Below, one piece after another: positions 25,267 through 34,353 of a stretch of DNA of 64,000 nucleotides. How positions within the stretch are numbered: position 1 is the first letter of the stretch; every line of letters begins with the position of its first letter. Location: assembly GCF_027941835.1 (NCBI RefSeq), contig NZ_CP116005.1, positions 4,107,501 to 4,171,500 of the forward strand. The letters run 5' to 3'. Under the pieces are notes generated by a model. It did no database searches and was not told where the DNA came from. It saw nothing but the letters and a program-made list of their open reading frames with translations. The position numbers and the translations under genes are program-made. The stretch comes from Sphingosinicella microcystinivorans. GTDB lineage: Bacteria > Pseudomonadota > Alphaproteobacteria > Sphingomonadales > Sphingomonadaceae.

Positions 25267-25563
25267 GTGATGCAGAAGCGCAGCGTTCAACCGGGCCGCC
25301 CCCCTGGCACAACCACCTATGAAGCCGAGCCGGCACTGGCCTTCGGCCAAGCGGTGCGTGCTGCCCGCTTGGCGCAGGGAGTCGCTCAGGATGAATTCGC
25401 GTCCATGGCTGGTATAGCTCGCTCGCATATGGGCAAGATCGAGCGTGGGGAGCACATGCCCACGCTCGCATTGATACTGAAAATCTCCGCTGCCCTCAGC
25501 ATAAGTGCGGCAGAGCTGATGAGTGCAACGGAACGCAATCTTCGTGCCGATGCCCAATCTTAA
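25267..25563 (+). CDS. XRE-family helix-turn-helix regulator
   Basis: The 98-residue protein has a Cro/CI-type HTH: FGQAVRAARLAQGVAQDEFASMAGIARSHMGKIERGEHMPTLALILKISAALSISAAELM. It is preceded by a basic, probably disordered 25-residue N-terminus. It lies between the two LysR-type genes, near the integrase, as small XRE regulators often do at the integrase end of ICEclc-type elements. Confidence 0.85.
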   Translation: MMQKRSVQPGRPPGTTTYEAEPALAFGQAVRAARLAQGVAQDEFASMAGIARSHMGKIERGEHMPTLALILKISAALSISAAELMSATERNLRADAQS

Positions 25564-25581
25564 GTGGTGCGGTCCGTTGCG

Positions 25582-26472
25582 TCAGTCGCTCGAAGGGTCC
25601 CGGAGGCGGTCGATAAATCGCACCAGCGAAGCCGATGAGTTGCTGCTTTCGAGTCGAAGCAGGTAGGTGGTGATCACGGCTGTATCCAGCGCCAATGGAC
25701 GGATCACCACGTCCGGTCGCTGGCTGACCGGAATCTTGGTCGCCGTCATGAAGCCCACGCCGTAGCCGGCACCGACCAAGGTGAGCATCATGTCCAGCGA
25801 GGAAACCTCCTCAACGACATTCAGTTTGTGTTCCTGGGTCTGCAGGAGGCGCGCCAACTCGCGGCAGTAGCCTTCGCACACCTGGGGATCGCACAGGACA
25901 AGAGGATGCCCCCGGAGTTCATGGAGTGGAACCTCCTTGTGGACGAGCAGTGCGTGCCGGGCTGGCAAGGCGACCACCAGCGGGTCCTGCCAGATAGGTT
26001 CGGCGACGATGCCATCACCGACGTCGGCGGTATGAGCGAATCCGATGCAGAAGTCGCCCGAGCGCAGGCCGCGCAACTGCTCGGCCAAAGGCACTTCGGA
26101 CATCCGTATCTCGATCTCGGGTTCTTCGGCACGGCAACGGGCTAGAAACGCCGACAGCCGGGGATCGAGCGCGCCGTCGGATACGGCGATGCGCAGGCTG
26201 CCTCGCAAGCCCGCCGCGACAGCCTTGACGTTCTCGCGGGCCTGCTCCAGGACGGTGAATAGCCGGCGAGTGTCCTGCAGGAACACGGCACCCGCAGCGG
26301 TCAGTCGGGTGCCCCGGCGGTCCCGGTCGAAGAGCACAGCGCCTAACTCGTCCTCAAGCTCCTTGATGGCGCGGGACAGAGGAGGTTGCTCAATGTGAAG
26401 ACGCTCAGCCGCCCGTGTGAAATGAAGTTCTTCGGCCAAAACGATAAAGCAACGCAGGTGCCGCAGTTCCAT
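25582..26472 (-). CDS. LysR-family transcriptional regulator
   Basis: The complete LysR protein starts MELRHLRCFIVLAEELHFTRAAERLHIEQPPLSRAIKELEDELGAVLFDRDRRGTRLTAAG, a clear winged helix, followed by an effector domain (IAVSDGALDPRLSAFLARCRAEEPEIEIRMSEVPLAEQLRGLRSGDFCIGF). An ATG six bases upstream is also in frame. It lies at the far end of the metabolic cargo with the same orientation, so it could be read through from it or regulate it. Effector unknown. Confidence 0.88.
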   Translation of the reverse strand: MELRHLRCFIVLAEELHFTRAAERLHIEQPPLSRAIKELEDELGAVLFDRDRRGTRLTAAGAVFLQDTRRLFTVLEQARENVKAVAAGLRGSLRIAVSDGALDPRLSAFLARCRAEEPEIEIRMSEVPLAEQLRGLRSGDFCIGFAHTADVGDGIVAEPIWQDPLVVALPARHALLVHKEVPLHELRGHPLVLCDPQVCEGYCRELARLLQTQEHKLNVVEEVSSLDMMLTLVGAGYGVGFMTATKIPVSQRPDVVIRPLALDTAVITTYLLRLESSNSSASLVRFIDRLRDPSSD

Positions 26473-26659
26473 GAGCAATGTTCCTATTCAGGCGCTGACG
26501 ACCTCCTTCTGTTTGCTCCACGCGATGCAGGTTGAAAACTTCTTTTAAGCGATGTTTTTTCATATGTTCTTGAGCATGAGATGTAGGCGTTCAACTTTTC
26601 CAAACGAGAGGCCGGGCTGTGTTTGACCGAGCATTCAAGAGCCCTGTTTATCCACGGCG

Positions 26660-28177
26660 CTAAGGTTCAATCTTTACAATGTCCCCAATGCCTTGTACGT
26701 ATGCGAGTGCATAGGCCATCTCTCCAGAGGTTTGCGCATGCAAAAACATCAATGGTTGTCCGCGTGTTATCTCGTCACCTAAGCGCACCTGCAATTGAAT
26801 CCCTGCGGCTGGACTCTCAGGCGCACCGGCCAATTTGGCTAAACGAGAAAGCTTACGGTTGTCGATGTGTACTGCTCGGCCTGAAGTGGTTGCCAAAAGC
26901 GGTTCGACATAGAGAGCTTGGGGCGGCTCACGAAATCCCCCCTGAGCCGCGCAGATTCTCTGAAATTTTTCCCACGCGCGGCCACTGCTGATCGTCTCAT
27001 GAGCCAACCGAAGTCCCTCCCCTTCTTTGGCGACGCCGCCAAGCTCAAGCACCGCGCCCGCCACCAACGCCACGCGGTCACATAGGTCTTGCGGCGCATC
27101 CGCCTCGTTGCGCAATACGGCCAACACGTCGCGCGCCTCCAACGCCGGGCCGATACCTCTGCCGACAGGCTGATTCCCGTCTGTAAACAGGCAACGCAAT
27201 ACAAGGCCAAATGACGCGGCGACTTCCGAAAGGTGATGCGCAAGATGCTCGGCAGTTTCCCGGCTGCGGACTTTTGCGGTTGGCCCAACCGGAATATCGA
27301 TCACGATGTGGGTCGCCCCTGCTGCAATCTTCTTGGATAACACCGAGGCAATCAGTTGTCCTTGCGTGTCGATATCCAGTTCACGCTCAATACGCACGAA
27401 GATGTCGTCCGCGGGGCTGAGGTGCATCGCGCCGCCCCACGCCACGCATCCACCCTCTTTCTCCACGACCTTTCTGAGCGTATCCAGGTCCAGGTCTACA
27501 GGAGCCAGCGTTTCCATGGTGTCCGCGGTGCCAGCGGGAGAGGTGATGGCGCGTGATGAGGTCTTGGGCATCACCAATCCATTGGCTGCGGCGATGGCAA
27601 CCACCAACGGCGTGGTGCGATTTCCCGGTAATCCGCCCACGCAATGCTTGTCCACAACAATCGGAGCCTGCCATTGCAGGTGATCCCCGACATCGACCAT
27701 CGCACGGGTGAGATGGATGGTCTCTTGCATATCCAGAGGCAGTACCGCCGTTGCGGTCAGGAAGGCCGAAAGTGCGACATCGGTATAGCGACCATCGACC
27801 ACATCACGGACGATCGCCTGCAACTCCGTCGTTTGCAGTCGGTGGCCGTGAATTCGCGCACGCACGGCCGACAACGATTCGAGCAGCGGAGGATGCCGAA
27901 CCTGCACAAGATCGCCCTCATGAATGTCCAGGGCATCCCAGGCGGCCTCGGACAGAGCGATCTGTCCGGTTTTGAGCAGATCGCTGTCGATTTGGTACAG
28001 TAGCGCTTGCACAGTGCGGTCGCCGGCAATGATCAGTACCTGTGACCGCGGTGCCAGCCCTTCGGCACGGCAGACATGGCAATCGGTACGCATCAAGACG
28101 ACGGGTTGATGCTGGGCATGCAGTCGCATGCGCAATGCTTGCAAGGCGGGTGTCTGGGGAGTGATGCGGGCACTCAC
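26660..28177 (-). CDS. Thymidine/AMP phosphorylase family protein
   Basis: The protein cleaves a nucleoside or nucleotide with phosphate to give base and a ribose phosphate. Motifs are the family's KHCVGGLPGNRTTPLVVAIAAANGL (phosphate binding) and SRAITSPAGTADTMETLAPVDLDL. At 505 residues it has about 80 extra N-terminal residues compared with thymidine phosphorylase, as in AMP phosphorylases, which convert NMP plus phosphate to base and ribose-1,5-bisphosphate. Substrate remains open. The start is taken as a GTG at 28175-28177 overlapping the upstream TGA, after AGGAG; an ATG at 28219 is possible. It is the last gene of the long minus-strand cargo run. Confidence 0.88.
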   Translation of the reverse strand: MSARITPQTPALQALRMRLHAQHQPVVLMRTDCHVCRAEGLAPRSQVLIIAGDRTVQALLYQIDSDLLKTGQIALSEAAWDALDIHEGDLVQVRHPPLLESLSAVRARIHGHRLQTTELQAIVRDVVDGRYTDVALSAFLTATAVLPLDMQETIHLTRAMVDVGDHLQWQAPIVVDKHCVGGLPGNRTTPLVVAIAAANGLVMPKTSSRAITSPAGTADTMETLAPVDLDLDTLRKVVEKEGGCVAWGGAMHLSPADDIFVRIERELDIDTQGQLIASVLSKKIAAGATHIVIDIPVGPTAKVRSRETAEHLAHHLSEVAASFGLVLRCLFTDGNQPVGRGIGPALEARDVLAVLRNEADAPQDLCDRVALVAGAVLELGGVAKEGEGLRLAHETISSGRAWEKFQRICAAQGGFREPPQALYVEPLLATTSGRAVHIDNRKLSRLAKLAGAPESPAAGIQLQVRLGDEITRGQPLMFLHAQTSGEMAYALAYVQGIGDIVKIEP

Positions 28178-29532
28178 AGGGCGAACTCCTGGTTTTGCAT
28201 GGGCACCGATGCGTGCCATTTGAGTTCGCGCTGGATACGTTCGCGCAGCGCCTCGGAGGCATCGGATTCACCGTGAACAATGAACACCCCTTCCGGCGCC
28301 CGGGTAAAGCCGCCCAGCCATCGCATCAGTTCATCGCTGTCGGCATGAGCCGACAACATCGGAAGCTCGGCGACCTCCGCATTGATCGGCATCCAGCGTC
28401 CATGAATCTTGACTTCGCGAGCGCCCTCAAGCAGTTTGCGTCCGCGCGTACCTGCGGCCTGAAATCCAGAGAACAGCAGCGTGTTCTGATGAATGCCGCC
28501 AAACGCTTCTATGTGATGCAACACGCGGCCACCGGTGGCCATGCCGCTGGCGGAAATAATCACCTTGGGGTAGCGATTCGCCGATAGTGCCTTGGACTCT
28601 TCAACGTCGCGCACGTATTTGACTTCCGAAAATGCGGCCTCGAAATCGTGTTGCGTGAGCTTGTGGTCGTCGGAGTGGCGGTGCAGCAGCACAGTTGCGT
28701 TGGTGGCCATCGGACTGTCCAGATAGACGGGCACGTTGCGGAGCCGACCGCGCTGTCGCAGCAGCCACAAGTCGTAGATCAACGACTGCGCTCGTCCCAC
28801 GGCAAAAGCGGGAATTACCACCGTGCCTCCGCGGCGAGTCGTGCGCTCGATGATGTCGCCCAGCGCTTCGACGGCATCGGAACGGTCATGACGACGATTG
28901 CCATAGGTGGACTCGATGATGATGTAGTCCGCTTCCGTGACTGGTTCAGGATCAGGCATGACCATGTCGTCAAAGCGTCCCAAGTCGCCGGAGAACACCA
29001 AACGCTTGCCGCCAATGTCGATCTGAGCCGTCGCCGCCCCAAGAATGTGACCGGCGCTGCGCAGCAGTAGACGGGCATTGCCCGGCAATTCAGTCTCTTG
29101 ATGCAGCGGCACCGGTTTGAACTGCAGGAGCGTACGTTCTGCATCCCGAACCCGATACAGCGGAAGGGCTGGCTTGTGTTTGGAAAATCCTTTTCGATTG
29201 GCGAAATCGGCGTCCTTCTCCTGCAACCAGGCGCTGTCGAGTAGGATGAGTTCGGCGACATCTCGCGTGGCTGAGGTCGAGAAAATCTTCCCGCGGAACC
29301 CGTCCAGCACCAATCGGGGCAGATACCCACAATGATCCAGGTGCGCATGCGTTAATACGACCGCATCGATGTCCTTGGGCTCAACTGCCAGGCGCTGCCA
29401 GTTAAGTTCGCGCAGGTTTTTCAATCCCTGGAACAGTCCGCAGTCGATCAAGATGCGGGTATTGCCATGGGTGATAAGGTGTTTGGAGCCGGTGACGGTG
29501 CCGGCACCGCCCAGGCTGGTCAATGAGAGCAT
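28174..29532 (-). CDS. MBL-fold/beta-CASP metallo-hydrolase, RNase-like
   Basis: The 452-residue protein has the zinc motif THAHLDHCGY (residues 61-70), a downstream SAGHILGAA His, the beta-CASP insert with VVIPAFAVGRAQSLIYDLW and KVIISASGMATGGRVLHH, and the final SAHADSDELMRWL. This is the layout of RNA-processing factors of the CPSF73/Ysh1 type, so the predicted activity is RNA cleavage or exonucleolysis in the cytoplasm. It overlaps the phosphorylase gene by four bases, which suggests that RNA breakdown feeds nucleotide phosphorolysis. RNA as the true substrate is inferred from family. Confidence 0.88.
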   Translation of the reverse strand: MLSLTSLGGAGTVTGSKHLITHGNTRILIDCGLFQGLKNLRELNWQRLAVEPKDIDAVVLTHAHLDHCGYLPRLVLDGFRGKIFSTSATRDVAELILLDSAWLQEKDADFANRKGFSKHKPALPLYRVRDAERTLLQFKPVPLHQETELPGNARLLLRSAGHILGAATAQIDIGGKRLVFSGDLGRFDDMVMPDPEPVTEADYIIIESTYGNRRHDRSDAVEALGDIIERTTRRGGTVVIPAFAVGRAQSLIYDLWLLRQRGRLRNVPVYLDSPMATNATVLLHRHSDDHKLTQHDFEAAFSEVKYVRDVEESKALSANRYPKVIISASGMATGGRVLHHIEAFGGIHQNTLLFSGFQAAGTRGRKLLEGAREVKIHGRWMPINAEVAELPMLSAHADSDELMRWLGGFTRAPEGVFIVHGESDASEALRERIQRELKWHASVPMQNQEFAL

Positions 29533-30151
29533 GTATTTGTCTCCCCTCTTGTTTGTGGGTTGTGAAATCAGGAACCGGCGCGGTCGCCGCGGACCGCGTC
29601 AGAACCACTTGAAATTCGCTCGTCGGTCGCGGCCGCAGCAACCTGCGAACTGTTCCGGCCGGTCACTTGCGCAGCGGCATAGATGGCGTCCACCCAGGTG
29701 CAGCGGTTGGCGATCAACATTCCAGCCACATCGAGCGTGCCGCCGCGGTTGATGTAGCCCAAAGCCCGCGTCTTCGAGGTGCCGCTGTCAATGCGGCGCA
29801 GCACACCCAGCATCGGCTCTGGGCGGGTATGGCTTATTAACACGCGAGGCAAGTGAGGCGGGAAGAGTGCTTGCAGGGCTTCGTCACCGACCACGAAGGT
29901 GGCCTCAAGGTCATCTCGCGGAATGCGCAGGCGGCCGGGTTCGATCACTACAGTGACGCACGACGCAAGTCCATGGCGCTCCAGGCGGGCGTGGGCTTTG
30001 AACGCTTCCTCCAACTGGTAGGCGCCAATCACCACGAACTGCAGTTGTGCTGTAGCCGGATCGCCGGCTACATGGGCTGCTCCGTGCTCAACCAGCGATT
30101 GAGCGGCGGCGGCGTTGAAGTGATCTTCCTCCGGTTGTGCGGACACTAGGG

Positions 30152-31015
30152 TTAGCCCGTCATGCGTTGCTCGGCCTGTTCGGGGGTGAGATACCCGAGC
30201 GCCGAGTGCATGCGATGCCGATTATAATAGCCTTCGATATATCCGAACAGAGCCTGCCGGGCTTCGACGTGCGTTGCCCAGCGGCATTGATGGACCAGTT
30301 CGACCTTCAGCGTATGAAAGAAGCTCTCCATCGGCGCGTTGTCGTAACAGTTTCCGGTGCGGCTCATCGACGCGGTCGCGCCGATCGCGGTGAGTTGATC
30401 GACATAAGCCCCGGCGGCATATTGCGATCCGCGATCGGAGTGATGCACGAGTCCGCGTGCTGGTCGCTGCCGTTGGGCGGCCATCATCAACGCAGCGAGC
30501 GTCAGTTCGGTGCGCATGTGATCCCGCATCGCCCAGCCCACGATCTTGCGCGTCGCCAGATCGAGCACGGCCGCCAGATACAGCCAGCCTTCGCCGGTCG
30601 GGATATAGCTGATATCGGCCAGCCACACGCGGTTCGGCGCCGTTGCTTCGAAGCGCTGCGCTAGCAGGTTCGGCGCGATCGGCAGGTAATGGCGGCTGTC
30701 GGTCGTCGAGGGCCGAAAGCGGCGACCGGCAAGCGCACGAATGCCGTGACGGCGCATCAGCCGCTCGACACGACCGCGGCTGCAGCCGCGCCCTTCCGCG
30801 CGCAGCGCGGCATGCATCCGGGGACTGCCGTATCGCCCGGAATGCCGCGCCTGGATCCGGCGGATATCGGCGAGCAACACGGCGTTCTCCGTCATGCGCA
30901 TACTCGGCGGTCGATCGCGCCAATCGTAATAGCCGCTGCGCGACACACCGAGCATGCGGCACATGACGCTGACCGGCCAGGGGCCAGCATGGGCGCGGAT
31001 GAACTGGAACTTCAC
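30152..31015 (-). CDS. IS3-family transposase OrfB (integrase core)
   Basis: The protein has the IS3 OrfB pattern: VKFQFIRAHAGPWPVSVMCRMLGVSRSGYYDWRDRPPS, the HTH_21 segment, and the DDE core with WLADISYIPTGEGWLYLAAVLDLATRKIVGW, HHSDRGSQYAAGAY and a Glu in NAPMESFFHTLKVE. A GTG at 31013-31015 preceded by GGAGATGCCAC could serve as its own start. It normally works as an OrfAB fusion made by frameshifting. Confidence 0.92.
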   Translation of the reverse strand: MKFQFIRAHAGPWPVSVMCRMLGVSRSGYYDWRDRPPSMRMTENAVLLADIRRIQARHSGRYGSPRMHAALRAEGRGCSRGRVERLMRRHGIRALAGRRFRPSTTDSRHYLPIAPNLLAQRFEATAPNRVWLADISYIPTGEGWLYLAAVLDLATRKIVGWAMRDHMRTELTLAALMMAAQRQRPARGLVHHSDRGSQYAAGAYVDQLTAIGATASMSRTGNCYDNAPMESFFHTLKVELVHQCRWATHVEARQALFGYIEGYYNRHRMHSALGYLTPEQAEQRMTG

Positions 31016-31022
31016 CGTGGCA

Positions 31023-31325
31023 TCTCCGCGCAAATGCCGACCGCTTTTTTAGAATGTCGCGCTCCATGCGCGTGCGATCGAGCTCGCGGCGTAGCCTGGC
31101 AATCTCCGACGCCTGATCCGCCGGCGACGCCATCGACGATGATAGCGGCTTCGCCGCAGGCACTGTCCCCTTGATCTCCAGTGCCCGTTGCCAGCGCCTC
31201 AACATCGTCGGCATGATACCCAACTCACGCGCAACGTCGGCCTGCATCCGACCGCTCGTCTCCCATAGCGTCACCGCCTCGCGCTTGAACTCGTCCGTGA
31301 AATATCGCTTCCCAACCTTTGCCAT
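31023..31325 (-). CDS. IS3-family OrfA (helix-turn-helix)
   Basis: About 100 residues: MAKVGKRYFTDEFKREAVTLWETSGRMQADVARELGIMPTMLRRWQRAL is the HTH_Tnp_1 domain, followed by a leucine-zipper-like ASEIARLRRELDRTRMERDILKK. The slippery stretch CTA AAA AAG CGG lies at 31041-31052. The OrfA frame has no stop soon after it and orfB lies in the +1 frame, not the usual -1; a -1 slip meets TGA ten codons on. The right-hand limit given is where OrfA-like sequence ends. Confidence 0.8.
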
Positions 31326-33253
31326 CTTACACCTCCTGGCTCCAATGAGCCCTTCATCGGTGTCCGCGCAACCGGGGGAAGATCAGAAGTGATTCGGCGT
31401 GTCGCGCTTGGAGACCACCACACAGGCCACTTGGCCCCGGCTGGCGTAGACCGCTCGCAGCGCGGCGGACGCCGTGTTGGCATCCACCGGGAACAACACG
31501 CGTGCGGTGTCCGACATCTCCCCCAGCAATGCTTCGCCAATGGTCGGGTCCTGGTGTGACTGCTCGTTCTTGCTGTTCTCCCAGGTGTGGGATGTGACGA
31601 TCAGCGGGACGGAGATCCAGCCTGGCGGCTGGCCCAGCTCCTTCTGCCGACGCGCGAAGATGATCTCCTGGCGCATCAATCCAAGCATCTTGACCGCGAA
31701 TGCCTCGTAGCTGACGATCAGGTTCAGCCCCCCTTTGTTGGCGAGGGCGGCGGCCGCAACGGCTTCTTCATTGAGTGCGGTGACCACCGAGCCATCCGTC
31801 GATTCCGGGACGCCGGGTTCGGGCACGTTGACGCGGTGCTTGAGCAGCGCTAGCGTGGTCCCCATCTTGTTGCTGGCCAGTTCATCGGGATTGCCGATCC
31901 GGATGCGCAACTGTGGATTTGCCTGCACTAGCTCCACGAACCAACGGTCCAGTGCGGACATGGCGCTGCCCGATACCTCAGTTGGCGCCCAGGCCGGCAT
32001 CGGCAGATGAGGGCTCGCTGGATGGCGTAGGGCCATGGGGTGCTCGCTTTCGCGCGAGCGCTGGCTCTGGCCGTGATTCGCAAGGACGGTGAGCGCGTTT
32101 TCCAGTTCGCTCTCGGGCACGAACAGCGCCGCAGCCCCTGCGTTGAAGGCCTCGCGTGCCTGCGCATCCTCGCGCGGATTGCCGTTCAGCGGCAGGTTGT
32201 GGGCGGCATTGGTCGCCGCGCCCGGGAAGCCAAAACCTTTCTCCGTCTCGGCGATCACGTAGGGCAGCTTGACCGGATAGCGCCGATCCGAGCGTGCGGC
32301 GAAGGCGCTCAGCGTGTCTTCGGCTTCAACAATGGCCCATGCGATCGCCATCGGATCACGTCCATCAACGATGACGGGATCGAAGCCGTTGTGGCGCAGA
32401 TCTTCGGCCAGCCAGGTAGCGCCACCTTCCTGCACGATCTGGGTGCGCTGCTCGATGCGCCGTCCGTTGAGAATCATGACCGGGATGGCGAAGCCGCAGT
32501 CCTCGGCGCGCCACCAGCGCGGCGCCCAGTCCGAGCCACGTTGTTCCTCGAAAGCGCCATCACTGAGGAATGCCACCAGGCTTTCTCCCGGCAACGGCGT
32601 GTGCACATACTGCAGCCCGGCGAACCCCAGATAGCCGCCTTCGGAGATCGCGCCGGCCGTGTTCGGCCCGGCATGGCTACCCAGCGGTACCGCGGGCCGA
32701 CCCTGCTTATCGATGGCATAGGAGTAGAAGTCCGCGATCAGGAGCGACAGGCCCGCCTCGCTGCGGTCGTAGCGTCCACGCTGGGCGGCGGATACATCGC
32801 CGGTCAGTGCGTTCACCGCCTCGATCGCGGCCACGCAGTGCCCCTGCCCCATGAGCCAGCCGCGTGTCGTCCCGGTCAGCGCGTTGGCCAACAGATAACC
32901 CACGAAGGCTGGCACCATGTTGAGCGAGCCGCCGGTGTGGCCTTCGGGCGTTTGTTTGAAATCATCGGAGCCCAGTGGGCAGCCGCTTCGGTCGATGCGC
33001 CGGGCATAGGTCATATGCGCCACTACGCTCATGGCCGTGCAGGCCACCCGGTCGGCTGCAGCCAGCAGCGCATGGGCCGAGGCTTCGTCTGCTATACGCC
33101 TTTGCGCGACCAGACGTTGCACTAGGGCCTGCATACGTTCGATGGTTTCAGACCTGTGCGCGATGGGCCCGTAACCAGCACGCCAATCGGTTGCGAGGTT
33201 AGCTTGAGAGGACATTTCAGGTCTCCTTGAAAATAGTTGGATCGATAAAAAGA

Positions 33254-34150
33254 TCAGCCTCGCGGATCGGTTTTCCCGCTAGAGAGAGCGTCGGCAATCA
33301 GCGAAGCGAGACCAATCCGGTTGCTCGGATGCGGTACTGCGTCGGTGGACGTAATTCGGGCAAACAACGGTGTCAATTGGGCCCAGGCATCCTCGGCGAA
33401 CAGGGCATGCACCACTACGCACTCCGGCTTGCGCATTCCTTGCTCGGCGAGCTTGCGCGCCGCGACGGCGAGCGTGCGGCCTGATGATGCGATGTCGTCC
33501 ACAAGCACCGGCGTTCTGCCGCGCCAGATCGACAGGTCGGGAACATCGATGTCCACGCTGCGATCGCCATGGCGTGTCTTGCGAAGCACAGCGTGCGGTA
33601 CGCCGATGCGGGACGCGATGGCGCCGGCCCACTGCTCGCTTTCCTCGTCGGGGCCCACGATCAAAGGTTCTTCGACATGATTCGCGATCCAGTCGGCCAG
33701 CAGTGGTGCGGCATGCAAGGTGATGGTGGGGATCGTGTAGACCGCTGATAGTGTCGGATAGCGGTGCAGATGCGGATCCACCGTGAGCAGCTTGTCGAAG
33801 GTCGATGAGACCAGACGTGCGAAGGACCGCGACGTCACGCTTTCTCCGTCATGGAATCGCTTGTCCTGGCGCATGTAGGCCAGATACGGTGCGATCAGGT
33901 TCACCTCTTGCGCGCCAAGTTCGCGCGCCGCGTCAGCGGCAAAAGCCAGAAGCAGGAACTGCGGATCAGGATGGGCCAGCGTGCAAATCACATCCACGAT
34001 CCGATCGGCAGGTTCGCCATGCAACCGGACATAGCTCTCGCCATCGGGGAATCGGCGCGTTTCGATGCGGCCGGCTTCGCTGCCGCATGCCTGCGCGATG
34101 CCGCGGGCCAGATCTTCATTGCCGGGTAGGGCCAGGGTGAGTCGTTGCAT
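33254..34150 (-). CDS. prs: Ribose-phosphate pyrophosphokinase (PRPP synthetase)
   Basis: The 298-residue protein matches Prs: GRIETRRFPDGESYVRLHGEP, LIAPYLAYMRQDKRFHDGESVTSRSFARLVSS, VDPHLHRYPTL, and the PRPP-binding loop TPVLVDDIASSGRTLAVAARKL. It interconverts ribose-5-phosphate plus ATP and PRPP plus AMP. It is a divergent, non-housekeeping-looking copy placed between the phosphoketolase and the outer-membrane gene. In this setting it could link ribose phosphate from RNA to nucleotide salvage; that link is inferred. Confidence 0.9.
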   Translation of the reverse strand: MQRLTLALPGNEDLARGIAQACGSEAGRIETRRFPDGESYVRLHGEPADRIVDVICTLAHPDPQFLLLAFAADAARELGAQEVNLIAPYLAYMRQDKRFHDGESVTSRSFARLVSSTFDKLLTVDPHLHRYPTLSAVYTIPTITLHAAPLLADWIANHVEEPLIVGPDEESEQWAGAIASRIGVPHAVLRKTRHGDRSVDIDVPDLSIWRGRTPVLVDDIASSGRTLAVAARKLAEQGMRKPECVVVHALFAEDAWAQLTPLFARITSTDAVPHPSNRIGLASLIADALSSGKTDPRG

Positions 34151-34353
34151 CCATTTATCTCCTTATTTGTTGTCCTTGGTCTCTTATCGAGCGCGGGTGC
34201 CTTATCGTTCAGCTCGCTGTGTTCACCTTGCCAACTGGCTAATGACGACGGCATTGGCAGTACTGCGTCGACGTGGTAGCTCCACAAGCAACCAGGCTCT
34301 TGTCATGAACAGCAACAGAGTGGCTTGCATGGCGTTCAAGGAATCGATCTGCA

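Larger units (their letters stand above)
30121..31385 (-). mobile_element. IS3-family insertion sequence, complete, 1265 bp
   Basis: Terminal inverted repeats begin TGATCTTCC-x-CCGGTTG-x-GCGGACAC at both ends (30121 onward and 31385 backward), 24 of the first 26 bases matching. The flanks carry a 4-bp direct repeat GAAG at 30117-30120 and 31386-31389. The element holds orfA and orfB on the minus strand and lies inside the phosphoketolase gene. Confidence 0.93.
29568..33215 (-). pseudogene. xfp: Phosphoketolase (xylulose-5-P/fructose-6-P) gene split by an IS3 element
   Basis: The 5' part (31386-33215) encodes 610 residues from MSSQANLATDW to TPNHF; the IS end then supplies a TGA. The 3' part (29568-30120) continues NAAAAQSLVEHGAAH to the stop. 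Removing the IS and one GAAG duplication rejoins the frame exactly and gives a 792-residue protein, normal phosphoketolase length. The thiamine-diphosphate region is visible (SEGGYLGFAGLQYVHTPLPGESLVAFLSDGAFEEQRGSDW), and RALGYINRGGTLDVAGMLIANRCTW is the family's C-terminal signature. The enzyme would make acetyl phosphate from ketose phosphates. The split copy has lost its C-terminal domain and is probably inactive. Confidence 0.9.
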
